A stretch of DNA of 64,000 nt from Arthrobacter zhaoxinii (GTDB lineage: Bacteria > Actinomycetota > Actinomycetes > Actinomycetales > Micrococcaceae), in the NCBI RefSeq assembly GCF_024385505.1, contig NZ_JANFLT010000001.1:1-64000 (forward strand). The letters are read 5' to 3'. Both the position numbers and the translations under genes were made by a program. Of the stretch, positions 19,753 through 27,540 are shown piece after piece (the stretch's first letter is position 1; the number at the start of each line of letters is the position of its first letter). The notes under the pieces were generated by a model. That model ran no database searches, was not told the origin of the DNA, and saw only the letters and a program-made list of their open reading frames with translations.

Positions 19753-20718
19753 CTACGCCCAGGGGCCCGGGCGGACCAGATTCAAGGGTTCTTTTCCTGC
19801 CGCCAGCCGGGCCACCTGCTCGCGCAGCAGGGCCTTGATCCGCGGCTCGAACGCTGCGGTGTTCCCACCCCAGTGCGGGGTAATGATTGCCCCGGGCGCC
19901 TGCCGCAGGGGGTGTCCGGCGGGCAGCGGCTCCGGGTCGAAGACGTCCAGGGCAGCACGCAGCCTGCCGGACACCACTTCCTTGGTCAGGGCCTCGCTGT
20001 CCACCACCGCACCCCGAGCCACGTTGACCACCAGCGCCCCATCCGGCAGCGCGGCGAGGACACGGGCGTCGATCAGGTGCCGGGTCTGCTCGTTCAGCGG
20101 AGTGATCACCACCAGGATTTCTGCACGGGGGGCCAGATCTGCCAGTTCCCCCGTGCCGTGCACGGCACCGTCGTCGTCCGTCCGGGCCGTGCTGCCCACC
20201 CGGGTGAGTTCGACGTCGAAGGGCCGCAGCCGTGCGGCAATCTCGCGGCCGATTCCGCCCACCCCCACCAGGAGGACGCGCCGGTCCGCCAGACCGGGGT
20301 ACCGGAGCGCTTCCCACCGGCCCTCATGCTGGGCGCTCAGCGCAGTGTCGATCCCCCGCTGTGCGGCAAGGATCAGGGTGAGGGCCATTTCCGCCGTGGC
20401 AGCCGCGTGGACTCCGGCAGCGCTGGCAATGGCCGTTTGATCGCCCACCAGTTCGGGCAGCCCGTCGTAGCCGGTGGACTGTGCCTGCAGAAGCAGCAGG
20501 TTCGGCACCCGGTCCAGTGCATCTCCGTAGTCGGCGCCATTGGCGTAGGGCAGCACCACCGCGTCGATCGCCTCGTATGCCACTCCTTCCGGCTCGCCTG
20601 TCAGATCCCAGAGGACGGCGTTCATGCCTTCGGGCAGCGGCTGCAGGGCGTCGAGGAGCTCGGGGGTGGGCACGGTCAGGGTGCGTACCGGGACCTTGCG
20701 GGAGTCAATGTCGGCCAT
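19753..20718 (-). CDS. D-isomer-specific 2-hydroxyacid dehydrogenase
   Basis: A 321-residue NAD(P)-dependent dehydrogenase. The NAD fold carries VLLVGVGGIGREIAARL. The catalytic residues are Arg in VNVARGAVVDSEAL, Glu in DVFDPEPLPAGHPL and His in ITPHWGGNT. It is shorter than SerA and lacks an ACT domain, so a role as hydroxypyruvate, glyoxylate or 2-oxoacid reductase is likely. A Trp follows His where most relatives have Ile or Leu. No operon partner is evident. The substrate cannot be read from the sequence. Confidence 0.88.
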   Translation of the reverse strand: MADIDSRKVPVRTLTVPTPELLDALQPLPEGMNAVLWDLTGEPEGVAYEAIDAVVLPYANGADYGDALDRVPNLLLLQAQSTGYDGLPELVGDQTAIASAAGVHAAATAEMALTLILAAQRGIDTALSAQHEGRWEALRYPGLADRRVLLVGVGGIGREIAARLRPFDVELTRVGSTARTDDDGAVHGTGELADLAPRAEILVVITPLNEQTRHLIDARVLAALPDGALVVNVARGAVVDSEALTKEVVSGRLRAALDVFDPEPLPAGHPLRQAPGAIITPHWGGNTAAFEPRIKALLREQVARLAAGKEPLNLVRPGPWA

Positions 20719-20852
20719 GGCAGCCAGCGTAACCGGTGTCGCCCCGGGAGGCGGGACGGCGTCGGGAGGCCGGCCGGGGTCCGCAGCTATGGACAGCGGC
20801 AGGTACCCGCCGTAACGTGAAATGTGCCTTCCGCCGACCGAAGGATGCCGCC

Positions 20853-21170
20853 GTGACTCGAAAGTCCTTGCTCTTCACAGCCCTCGGGGTGGGATCCGCT
20901 GCAGCGGTCCTCGCGGCGGTGGAGCGGATGCTGGGGCACGGCGTGGTCCGGCTTGCGGCAGGAATCGACACCGCCGGCGTGCCGGATCCGGACCTGCCGG
21001 TCACCCCGGTCCCCCGCGATGCTGTCACGACCGTGACCACAGGCGACCTGGCGTCGAACCTACCTTCCCGGACCTGGGTGGTGGACAACGGCAGCGAATG
21101 GGAGGGAACTCCGGGTGAACTGGTGGTCCTCCCCTATTCCGGCAGTACCCCGGACCGGGATGCAACGTGA
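20853..21170 (+). CDS. Small membrane-anchored hypothetical protein
   Basis: A 105-residue protein taken from the GTG at 20853, because AAGGA lies eight bases upstream and the protein then opens with a positive start and a hydrophobic segment (LLFTALGVGSAAAVLAAVERML), a likely N-terminal anchor. The remainder is hydrophilic with a Pro/Asp/Thr-rich middle and ends GELVVLPYSGSTPDRDAT. No conserved domain is recognised. A longer frame starting at 20736 would add 39 Arg-rich residues that look non-coding. Confidence 0.5.
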   Translation: MTRKSLLFTALGVGSAAAVLAAVERMLGHGVVRLAAGIDTAGVPDPDLPVTPVPRDAVTTVTTGDLASNLPSRTWVVDNGSEWEGTPGELVVLPYSGSTPDRDAT

Positions 21171-21194
21171 AACGGAACACAAAACCCCGGAAAA

Positions 21195-21238
21195 TTTCGT
21201 CCTCCGGCGAAACTGCTGGTAGTGTTTCATGTCGTTGC
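21195..21238 (+). promoter_or_regulatory. tRNA-Lys promoter box, copy 1
   Basis: TTTCGT, 19 bases, then TAGTGT and the block TTCATGTCGTTGC. The same arrangement recurs at 25822-25865 with the same distance (62 bases from the -10-like hexamer) to the tRNA. Bases between the boxes differ in the two copies, which argues that the shared blocks are functional. The -35 assignment is uncertain because the spacing is long. Confidence 0.5.
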
Positions 21239-21287
21239 TGATGGCAAGTGCGCAAGAGATACTGCCGGTTTCCATCACCTCGAATGC

Positions 21288-21360
21288 GCACCTCTAGCTC
21301 AATTGGCAGAGCAATTGACTCTTAATCAATGGGTTCCGGGTTCAAGTCCCGGGGGGTGCA
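21288..21360 (+). tRNA. tRNA-Lys (anticodon CTT), copy 1
   Basis: A full cloverleaf: acceptor GCACCTC/GGGGTGC, D-arm GCTC...GAGC, anticodon arm ATTGA-CTCTTAA-TCAAT, T-arm CCGGG-TTCAAGT-CCCGG and discriminator A. CCA is not encoded. It is identical over all 73 bases to the copy at 25915. Confidence 0.97.
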
Positions 21361-21366
21361 CAAATC

Positions 21367-21411
21367 AAAACCCCGTCCGATCAGGTTCATCGCCTGAACG
21401 GGCGGGGTTTT
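21367..21411 (+). terminator. Terminator of tRNA-Lys copy 1
   Basis: AAAACCCCGTCCG ... CGGGCGGGGTTTT forms a long, slightly interrupted stem followed by T residues, starting six bases after the tRNA. The second tRNA copy has a homologous terminator with a diverged loop. Confidence 0.85.
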
Positions 21412-21472
21412 TGTTTACAAGAGGTCGATCAAGGTCTGCTAGGGGCTCCCCTAGTGCATTAGGGTAAATGGC

Positions 21473-22384
21473 ATGACAACCATCCCTATAGAGGACCTTG
21501 ATGAAGCCGGGCTGAACCCGCCTCTAATGACGGTCGAGACCCTGGACGATTTCAAGCCTTCCCCGGATGCGGGCGCGAGCCGTTACCGGCACGTAATTGC
21601 GTCTGGCGAGCCCTTTGATGCGCTCCTCGTGAACAAGGAAACCGATGTACTCGTCGTCAGCCTGCACGGGGCTCTGGACCGCCGGAAGTACACGCTGCCG
21701 CGTTTTGAACGTATGCGGACCATCATCAGCAACGACGTTTCCAGCATGTACTTTGCTGACCCGGCCCTGACTCGGGAGGACAATATCCAGCTCGCCTGGT
21801 ACACGGGCTGGGACGGGTTCGACGCGCAGCAGGCCGTAGCGGACTGGTCCGTCACGGCAGCGAAGTCTATCGGAGCAACCCGGATCATGTTTGCCGGATC
21901 CTCAGGAGGGGGCTTCGCGTCCCTGCAGATATCCGCGCTTGTCCCGGGCAGCGTGTGCTTGTCCTTTAACCCACAGACATCAGTCCATGGTTACCTAACG
22001 AGGGGTGAGGCCAAGGGCGTCGACGCGCAGCGCAAATACCTGGAGGTCGTCCGCCCGGACCTTGCGACCGACAGTATCTGGAAGATGGACTATGAGCCGG
22101 ACTGGAGTCTCCCCGCCGGCGACAGAATGTCGGCTCTCCGCCGGTACTCACACCCGTTGGAAAACTATGTCTACACGGTCCAGAACGTGAACGATTTTCA
22201 CTACCGGGACCACTACTATCCGTTCCTCGGCGCCTGCGCGAGGGGCGGGAACCTGCCCCGGGTCAGAGCGGCCGAGTACGAGGGTGGCCATCTGCACGAT
22301 TCGCCGCCTCCAGCGGTGGTCTTGAGCGCACTGGCGGCTGCTCTTGAATGGACACGTGAGCTACCCCCGGCCAACTTCCAGTAA
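21473..22384 (+). CDS. Uncharacterised alpha/beta-hydrolase-like protein
   Basis: A 303-residue soluble protein. A strand ending VLVVSLHGA (His65-Gly66) suggests an oxyanion-hole element. The nucleophile elbow looks like AGSSGGGF (Ser144), and a late His in EGGHLHDSP is a candidate catalytic base. Similar proteins, by my recollection, occur in glycan and surface-polysaccharide clusters, but I cannot name the family with certainty. A 16-base dyad (CTAGGGG-CT-CCCCTAG, 21439-21454) lies just upstream. It converges with the acyltransferase gene across a shared terminator. A serine hydrolase acting on acylated or polymeric substrates is an inference. Confidence 0.65.
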   Translation: MTTIPIEDLDEAGLNPPLMTVETLDDFKPSPDAGASRYRHVIASGEPFDALLVNKETDVLVVSLHGALDRRKYTLPRFERMRTIISNDVSSMYFADPALTREDNIQLAWYTGWDGFDAQQAVADWSVTAAKSIGATRIMFAGSSGGGFASLQISALVPGSVCLSFNPQTSVHGYLTRGEAKGVDAQRKYLEVVRPDLATDSIWKMDYEPDWSLPAGDRMSALRRYSHPLENYVYTVQNVNDFHYRDHYYPFLGACARGGNLPRVRAAEYEGGHLHDSPPPAVVLSALAAALEWTRELPPANFQ

Positions 22385-22413
22385 AGACGGCCTCTGCCCA
22401 GATTTAGCGCAAG

Positions 22414-22443
22414 AAGCGCCCGCGTTAACGTGGGCGCTTTTTC
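22414..22443. terminator. Bidirectional terminator
   Basis: AAGCGCCC and GGGCGCTT enclose a second dyad CGTTAACG, with T residues on the right and A residues on the left. It lies between the convergent hydrolase and acyltransferase genes. Confidence 0.8.
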
Positions 22444-22452
22444 TATTGCAGG

Positions 22453-23064
22453 CTAAAGGGCGGACGCCCCGACATCCTTGAACTCCGGCTGGTCAGGCGC
22501 TGTCAGAGTAGCCCCGTTCTCACCGTCTGCGATCCTGCGGATGAGGCGGGCGGGAACACCTGCCACCAGGACATTGTCCGGAACATCCTCCGTTACGACC
22601 GCACCTGCCGCGATAATCGATCGCTGCCCCACGGTAACCCCGCCCATGACGGTGGCACCTGCACCGATCCACGTCCCTGCCCCGATCACGATGGGGTCCT
22701 TGCGGGGAGTGCCTGTCCGCCGCTGACCTGCACTGATGTCGTGAGTATCGCTGATGATGCGGACGAAGGGTCCAATGGAAACCCTGTCTTCGATAGTCAC
22801 GTATGGGCGAATGTAGCTGCCTTGGTTGACGAATACGTGGCTCCCGACGGTGATCGGACCGTCCCACTGGGCATTTGGCCATATCACCGTGTCATTGCCT
22901 ACGCTGATTTTGCCCTTCAGCACGGATCCGTGATGCACCTGGACGCGCTCGCCGAGTTCGCAGCTCGTTCCAATTGACGGCCCGATATCTACCTTTTGGC
23001 CGATCGTGTCCCGCAGTTCGGCGACCTCGCGACTAAGTTTGTCTATTTGGTCCTGTGTATCCAT
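22453..23064 (-). CDS. Hexapeptide-repeat acyltransferase (LbH family)
   Basis: A 203-residue left-handed beta-helix protein. A short N-terminal helix (QIDKLSREVAELRDTIGQK, coiled-coil-like) precedes hexapeptide turns such as VGNDTVIWPNAQ, ITVGSHVFVNQG, VTIEDRVSIGPF, IVIGAGTWIGAGATVMGG and VTVGQRSIIAAGAVVTEDV. The active-site-type His is in IISDTHDI. It ends PARLIRRIADGE and a short tail. It resembles sugar O-acetyltransferases (WbbJ/maltose acetyltransferase-like). The start could be the ATG at 23064 or GTG at 23067; neither has a clear ribosome site. The partner hydrolase on the opposite strand suggests glycan or surface modification. Confidence 0.85.
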   Translation of the reverse strand: MDTQDQIDKLSREVAELRDTIGQKVDIGPSIGTSCELGERVQVHHGSVLKGKISVGNDTVIWPNAQWDGPITVGSHVFVNQGSYIRPYVTIEDRVSIGPFVRIISDTHDISAGQRRTGTPRKDPIVIGAGTWIGAGATVMGGVTVGQRSIIAAGAVVTEDVPDNVLVAGVPARLIRRIADGENGATLTAPDQPEFKDVGASAL

Positions 23065-23067
23065 CAC

Positions 23068-23551
23068 GCAATTCTAAGGCGCGGTTGGGGTGGCACGCAC
23101 GCCGCAGACGATTAGCAACTCTGGGGCGACGGTCCTAGGCGTCCCGCCGGATACCTCCACCGGCCTCACCCTTCGGGGTGGGGCCTGCCCAGTAACTGAG
23201 ACGTTGCCCGCCAAAGTACGGCATCGGCCTGTTGGTGACTCTCAGGTACTGCCAACCCTGCCACGCAACGCGGCAACACCACGCAATCCGCCAGAAGCCC
23301 GCCAGAACGCATCCGCGCCACGCACACGGGAGACGCCCCGTGGCATACATATTTAACAAAATTTTCGCAGCCGACCGGCCCAGTCCGAGCAACGTCGCAG
23401 CAAACGGTGTCGCAACCATTTTCCCCCCGGGACACCTCCCAAACGCCGCTGCGTTTGACCACGGTGGAGTGATTGATGCTGGCCCACCCAATAGGTAAAT
23501 GCACAAGGCTTCGGCCCTGCCTTTCATGTACCCAACACTCGACCGTGTTGC
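23068..23551. other. No recognisable gene
   Basis: About 480 bases upstream of the acyltransferase gene. No frame combines a start, ribosome site and recognisable protein. Short overlapping frames in both directions are Cys/Arg/Trp-rich and look non-coding. The region probably holds the acyltransferase promoter and decayed sequence. Confidence 0.45.
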
Positions 23552-23907
23552 GTGGACCGGACCGGCTTCACTTTATTCTTCACCTCATACGAAGGGGTGA
23601 AAGAAGAAGCAGTGGCAGCACTAGTGGTTGCTGAGCAAGCACCACTGTCCGCCACCGCCGCGGCCACCAACGCGTCCGTGTCCGCGCCCGCGCCCGCGCA
23701 GGAAGCTATCATCCAAGCACTCACCTCGGATGGGCTCGTCCGAGACGCCGTCGAAAATGCTGCCGGCCTTACCTGGCCTCCAATGACGCCGTGACCGCCG
23801 CAGCTGCCATAGCCGCAGAGTAGGCATAAACGAAAGCAACGAACGGTCTCGACCTGGTCCGTGGATCCAGCCAGCATCTATTGCGGGCAGTGGAATCCGC
23901 CGCGTAA
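23552..23907 (+). pseudogene. Remnant of a phage tail-fibre-like gene (5' part)
   Basis: The frame from the GTG at 23552 reads an Ala-rich, repetitive sequence (ALVVAEQAPLSATAAATNA, then DGLVRDAVENAAGL) typical of tail-fibre coiled segments. The continuation (LASNDAVTAAAAIAAE) lies in the next frame, which then meets stops at 23821, 23827 and 23905. Beyond the last stop that same frame runs into the SGNH protein. A frameshift near 23765 plus three stops therefore separates the two halves of what was probably one gene. Confidence 0.55.
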
Positions 23908-23991
23908 GCTGTCCGCTTCACAGATCAGGACGGGTACACCTCTGGGGGATTACAGATTGACGGCGTCTGGAACTTCGAAAAGGAACCGACG

Positions 23992-25065
23992 GTGAAGGGC
24001 GACGAATCGGTTTCCCTGCGTCCTACCAGTTCAACACGAAACGGATGGGCGATACCGTTCGCAGACCAGAACGGTTACGTGGGCGGCGGAATACGGCTCG
24101 AGGGAATATCCGCATTTGAAAAGCTCCACCTCAGCCCAGAATCGGCGTGCTCTGTCGCTGATGAAGCAATCGGATACACCCGATCATCAAGCACGAGAGT
24201 GTCCTGCATCGGAGACTCACTCTCCGCCGGATATTACCCCAACACCACCGTGAACTGGACGGAATCTGCCTACCCCTACATACTTTCCAAGCTGGCTCCG
24301 GCCGGCGTTGAGGTCTTCAACCTGGCAATCTCCGGATACACCGTAGATGAGGCAGCCGTCCGGATAGGGGCCTTCCCGTTGCCACTGGTCGTCATGGGTG
24401 GCTCGCTCCCCGCTACGGGTCCCATATCGGTCTCCACCACCGCTGCCATCGGCTGGCGGCCTACAGGCACGGAGCGGAACATGAAAGGCACTCTGGCAGG
24501 GGTGCCCGGAACATTGATCCGCACCACCAGCAACACCACATTCACGTTCACACGCACCGCGCCCGGCATCGCCACCCCCGTTCCTCCCGGGACACTGTTC
24601 AAGCCTGAAAGTGCCGGACATGAAGCAGACACAGTTGTGATCATGTTGGGGCGCAACAACATCCCCGGCATTGCCGGCGGCGACAACCGAGCCGAAGACA
24701 ATGTCGTGAACGGCATCAAGCGCATCGTGGACTGGCTGAGCCCCCAGCTCAAACAGGCACTCATACTTTCCACCACAACCAACACTCTCGAAAAGCGCGG
24801 CACCTCCGGATACCTGTCGATACTAGAAATCAACGCCCGTCTCCAGCAGATGTATCCGAACAAGTTTCTGGATATTCGCTCCTACTTGGTGCACCAGGCA
24901 ATTTACGACCTCGGCGTGACTCCGACCAGTGATGACCTCGCCAATATGGAGTGCGACGCTCTGCCGCCCTCCATCATGCTCGACACCACGCACTACAAGC
25001 CGGAGACCGCTGCGCTCGTTGCACGGCAGGTTCACGCATACCTGACAATGAGAGGTTGGATCTAG
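23992..25065 (+). CDS. SGNH/GDSL hydrolase, probable C-terminal part of a phage tail protein
   Basis: A 357-residue frame from a GTG (AAGGA eight bases upstream). It is open back to 23908, where a stop cuts it off from the tail-fibre-like remnant. Two degenerate repeats precede the enzyme domain: FTDQDGYTSGGLQIDGVWNFEK (upstream of the GTG) and FADQNGYVGGGIRLEGISAFEK. The SGNH signature is complete: GDSL (residues 74-77), FNLAISGY, MLGRNN, and DTTHYKP for the Asp-His pair. Such modules are frequent in actinophage tail proteins and may deacetylate or de-esterify cell-surface polymers. It may be expressed as a separate protein or be a relic. Confidence 0.6.
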   Translation: MKGDESVSLRPTSSTRNGWAIPFADQNGYVGGGIRLEGISAFEKLHLSPESACSVADEAIGYTRSSSTRVSCIGDSLSAGYYPNTTVNWTESAYPYILSKLAPAGVEVFNLAISGYTVDEAAVRIGAFPLPLVVMGGSLPATGPISVSTTAAIGWRPTGTERNMKGTLAGVPGTLIRTTSNTTFTFTRTAPGIATPVPPGTLFKPESAGHEADTVVIMLGRNNIPGIAGGDNRAEDNVVNGIKRIVDWLSPQLKQALILSTTTNTLEKRGTSGYLSILEINARLQQMYPNKFLDIRSYLVHQAIYDLGVTPTSDDLANMECDALPPSIMLDTTHYKPETAALVARQVHAYLTMRGWI

Positions 25066-25820
25066 CCGGACGTGCCGTCATAGCCCCCGTTAGCTTCGGG
25101 GACACATTCCTAACGAAGATCGACATCATCTACGCTCCGAAATCACGGGAGCCACTGAAGACTTCGCGGTGGACGAGGTGCCGTTCGGGGACTTGTGTGT
25201 CGGGGAATCCCAGATGGACGCATCAACACTCGTGGCGGCCGGACCGACTCGCCCCAGGTCATGATGGACACCGCGGGCGGGAAAGTGGTGCGCTTCTACG
25301 GCACGACCGCCCGGATGATCGCAGCCAGCGCCCAGATAGGGTTTCACACTGCTGTTGAGGGATGGCGCTACCGTCCATAGTTGGCGGCGGGGTCGTGTAT
25401 GGGGGCGATAGAGCCAGCGCTACAATCCACGGCGCGCGGCGGGCGATGACAACTTGGGGATAAGCTCCGCGGCAAAGTGTTACTGCAAATCCAAAAGTCG
25501 CAGCGGGAAAGGGCTGGCACATCACCGTCGCTTCCTTCAATCAATGGCGAGGCTTCCGCACTGAACCGCGACGGCATCGAGTACGCGGGGCCATTGTCCC
25601 CCGACTCGCACGGACCCAGCTCATCCTCGGATTCGAACCCACTGCCACCCGGTTACCGCACGGCATCCACTGAAACGCATCGCAGTCATCCCCGGCAATA
25701 TGTTGATGTCATGATCGTCCCGCACACCCAGCAGAAGTGGGGCATCTACGCAACGAACGGATCCGTTGACCGGGGCCGGACCCTCCGGATGGTTCCTGAT
25801 CCGCTCCCAGCACGGCCCGG
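25066..25820. other. Decayed sequence, no intact gene
   Basis: About 750 bases following the SGNH gene. Fragments such as MMDTAGGKVVRFYGTTARMI in one frame and GKGWHITVASFNQWRG in another look like pieces of former structural-protein genes, but none is complete or preceded by a ribosome site. It ends at the promoter box of the second tRNA-Lys. Confidence 0.45.
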
Positions 25821-25821
25821 A

Positions 25822-25865
25822 TTTCGTACACCCTGCCGTGACGTGGTAATGTTTCATGTCGTTGC
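25822..25865 (+). promoter_or_regulatory. tRNA-Lys promoter box, copy 2
   Basis: TTTCGT, 19 bases, TAATGT and the block TTCATGTCGTTGC, matching copy 1. Over the 21 bases from GGTA to GTTGC, 20 are identical. The TAATGT here is closer to the -10 consensus than the TAGTGT of copy 1. Confidence 0.5.
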
Positions 25866-25914
25866 GGAGAACGAACCGCGCCTCACGGCGTAGGTCTTCC
25901 TTCCAGCAAAGTGC

Positions 25915-25987
25915 GCACCTCTAGCTCAATTGGCAGAGCAATTGACTCTTAATCAATGGGTTCCGGGTTCAAGTCCCGGGGGGTGCA
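25915..25987 (+). tRNA. tRNA-Lys (anticodon CTT), copy 2
   Basis: The same 73-base tRNA as at 21288, with no difference. The 49 bases between the shared promoter block and the tRNA differ in the two copies, so the identity of the tRNA itself reflects selection or gene conversion rather than a very recent duplication. Confidence 0.97.
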
Positions 25988-25993
25988 CAAAAC

Positions 25994-26047
25994 AAAACCC
26001 CGTTCGATTCGGCATTATACCGGGTCGGGCGGGGTTTTCTTTTTTTG
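25994..26047 (+). terminator. Terminator of tRNA-Lys copy 2
   Basis: AAAACCCCG ... CGGGGTTTT with an interrupted inner stem (TTCGATTCGG/CCGGGTCGGG), followed by CTTTTTTT. It is homologous to the copy-1 terminator but has a diverged loop. Confidence 0.85.
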
Positions 26048-26251
26048 CCGAAACGGCCGCTCATAGTTTGTTCAGCAGCTACACCGCTCCCCTGACCTAT
26101 AAGAATCACTGGCATGGGCCGGGACTTCGCCCTCCCCTCCCCCTTCCCCAGCCAAAGGGGAACCCGGCCCGGGCTACAAGTGGCTGGGCTCCAGGCTCTA
26201 CTAATCCGGCAGCATCACGAGTCAGTGCTCCGGGAACGGCTGATGAATCCC

Positions 26252-27445
26252 TCAGTTCCCCTTCACGTTCACAATCTGCCGCAGCACGTGCTTCACCGTG
26301 ACCAGATCCTTCGCATCCGCCATGACGGCGTCGATGTCCTTGTACGCCGCCGGGATCTCGTCAATGAAGGCCGCGGTGTCGCGGAACTCGATCCCCTTCA
26401 TGGCCCTGCGCAGCTGCTCCTGACTGAAGGTCCTGCGTGCCTTGGTCCGGGAATACTCCCGCCCGGCCCCGTGCGGAGCGGAGTTCAGCGACGGCGCGTA
26501 CCCCTTGCCTTCCACCACGTACGACGCCGTGCCCATGGATCCCGGAATCAGTCCGGGCCGTCCCGGCGAGGCGTCAATGGCGCCCTTGCGGGAAAGCCAC
26601 ACGTCCCTGCCGTAGTGGTGCTCCACCGCGGTGTAGTTATGGTGGCAGTTGATCCGCTCCCGCTCCTGCACGGGCTCGCCCGTCCACGCGCTGAAGCAGG
26701 CCACCACTCGGTCCATCATTTCCTCACGGTTCAGCAGCGCGAACTTCTGCGCCCACATGAGTTCAGCAATGTACCGGTCAAACTCCGCGGTCCCTTCCTC
26801 CAGGTAGGCCAGGTCCCGGTCCGGCAGGTCGATCGACCGCTTCCCGCAGTAGTTCTGCGCGGCCCAGATGTGCTGCTGGGCGATCTTGTTTCCGACACCG
26901 CGTGAGCCCGAATGCAGGAACAGCCAGACGGCGCGCTCCTCGTCCAGGGACACTTCGATGAAGTGGTTCCCCGAGCCCAGCGTGCCCAGCTGGAGCCGCC
27001 AGCCCAACAGGTAGGCGGCGGGATCAAAGCCGGCGGCAGCGGCGTCGTCGGCCAGCTCCTCGACGCGGAGGCGGGCCGAGTCGGTGAGGCTGCGGTTGTT
27101 GTTGCCGGCCGAAAGCGGAATGGCGTGTTCAATCGCTTCGCGGAGAACCCGGCGGTTTTTCCCGGCAATATCCGCCGCGGAATTCTGGGTGCGGACGGCA
27201 ATCATGCCGCAGCCAATATCGACGCCGACTGCCGCGGGGATAATCGCCCCCAGGGTGGGAATGACGGAGCCCACCGCCGCACCCTTCCCCAGATGGGCAT
27301 CCGGCATCGAAGCGAGGTGCGGATAAATGAAGGGCATCCGGGAGGTCCTGGTGTTCTGTTCCAGAGTTCCGTCGTCAATCACACTGGCGAAATTAATGTA
27401 CCTTTCGTTGACCTTCTGCTCCACGGCCACCCTTTCAAAGTTCAC
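26252..27445 (-). CDS. rtcB: RtcB-family RNA ligase
   Basis: A 397-residue GTP/Mn-dependent ligase joining 2',3'-cyclic phosphate or 3'-phosphate ends to 5'-OH ends, as in tRNA repair. Conserved blocks are MPDAHLGKGAAVGSVIPT, VGVDIGCGM (Asp76 and Cys79, metal ligands), LGSGNHFIE, HSGSRGVG and APHGAGRE, whose His accepts GMP. The length is close to E. coli RtcB. It starts with GTG after GAGGGCAA. The gene lies 264 bases past the second tRNA-Lys, in the opposite direction. No archease, RtcA or RtcR is nearby. Confidence 0.93.
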   Translation of the reverse strand: MNFERVAVEQKVNERYINFASVIDDGTLEQNTRTSRMPFIYPHLASMPDAHLGKGAAVGSVIPTLGAIIPAAVGVDIGCGMIAVRTQNSAADIAGKNRRVLREAIEHAIPLSAGNNNRSLTDSARLRVEELADDAAAAGFDPAAYLLGWRLQLGTLGSGNHFIEVSLDEERAVWLFLHSGSRGVGNKIAQQHIWAAQNYCGKRSIDLPDRDLAYLEEGTAEFDRYIAELMWAQKFALLNREEMMDRVVACFSAWTGEPVQERERINCHHNYTAVEHHYGRDVWLSRKGAIDASPGRPGLIPGSMGTASYVVEGKGYAPSLNSAPHGAGREYSRTKARRTFSQEQLRRAMKGIEFRDTAAFIDEIPAAYKDIDAVMADAKDLVTVKHVLRQIVNVKGN

Positions 27446-27473
27446 TTGCCCTCGAAGTTAGCGGGCTTAACAC

Positions 27474-27508
27474 AGAAAGAGGCACATCCCGTGGATGTGC
27501 CTCTTTCT
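27474..27508 (-). terminator. Terminator after the MarR gene
   Basis: AGAAAGAGGCACATCC and GGATGTGCCTCTTTCT form a 16-bp perfect stem with a 3-base loop. It lies downstream of the leftward marR-type gene and upstream of rtcB, insulating rtcB from read-through. Confidence 0.8.
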
Positions 27509-27540
27509 TATTTCTTACGTTCGTGCGTGCACCGCAGCAG

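Larger units (their letters stand above)
21361..25914. mobile_element. Putative degenerate island between duplicated tRNA-Lys genes
   Basis: About 4.55 kb lie between two identical tRNA-Lys units. The segment is unlike its surroundings: few genes, decayed reading frames, less GC-rich stretches and a phage-type tail/SGNH relic beside two surface-modification-type genes. No integrase, transposase, origin or terminal inverted repeats were seen. Because promoter and terminator are duplicated with the tRNA, simple integrase-mediated tRNA insertion does not fully explain it. An old tandem tRNA duplication that later received foreign DNA is equally possible. Confidence 0.4.

Noticed and set aside
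23166-23504. Open frames in the gap upstream of the acyltransferase gene
   Set aside because: Short frames on both strands overlap each other, lack ribosome sites and are rich in Cys, Trp and Arg.
21361-25914. Active integrative element or prophage
   Set aside because: No integrase, replication or packaging genes, and several frames are broken; only a relic can be supported.
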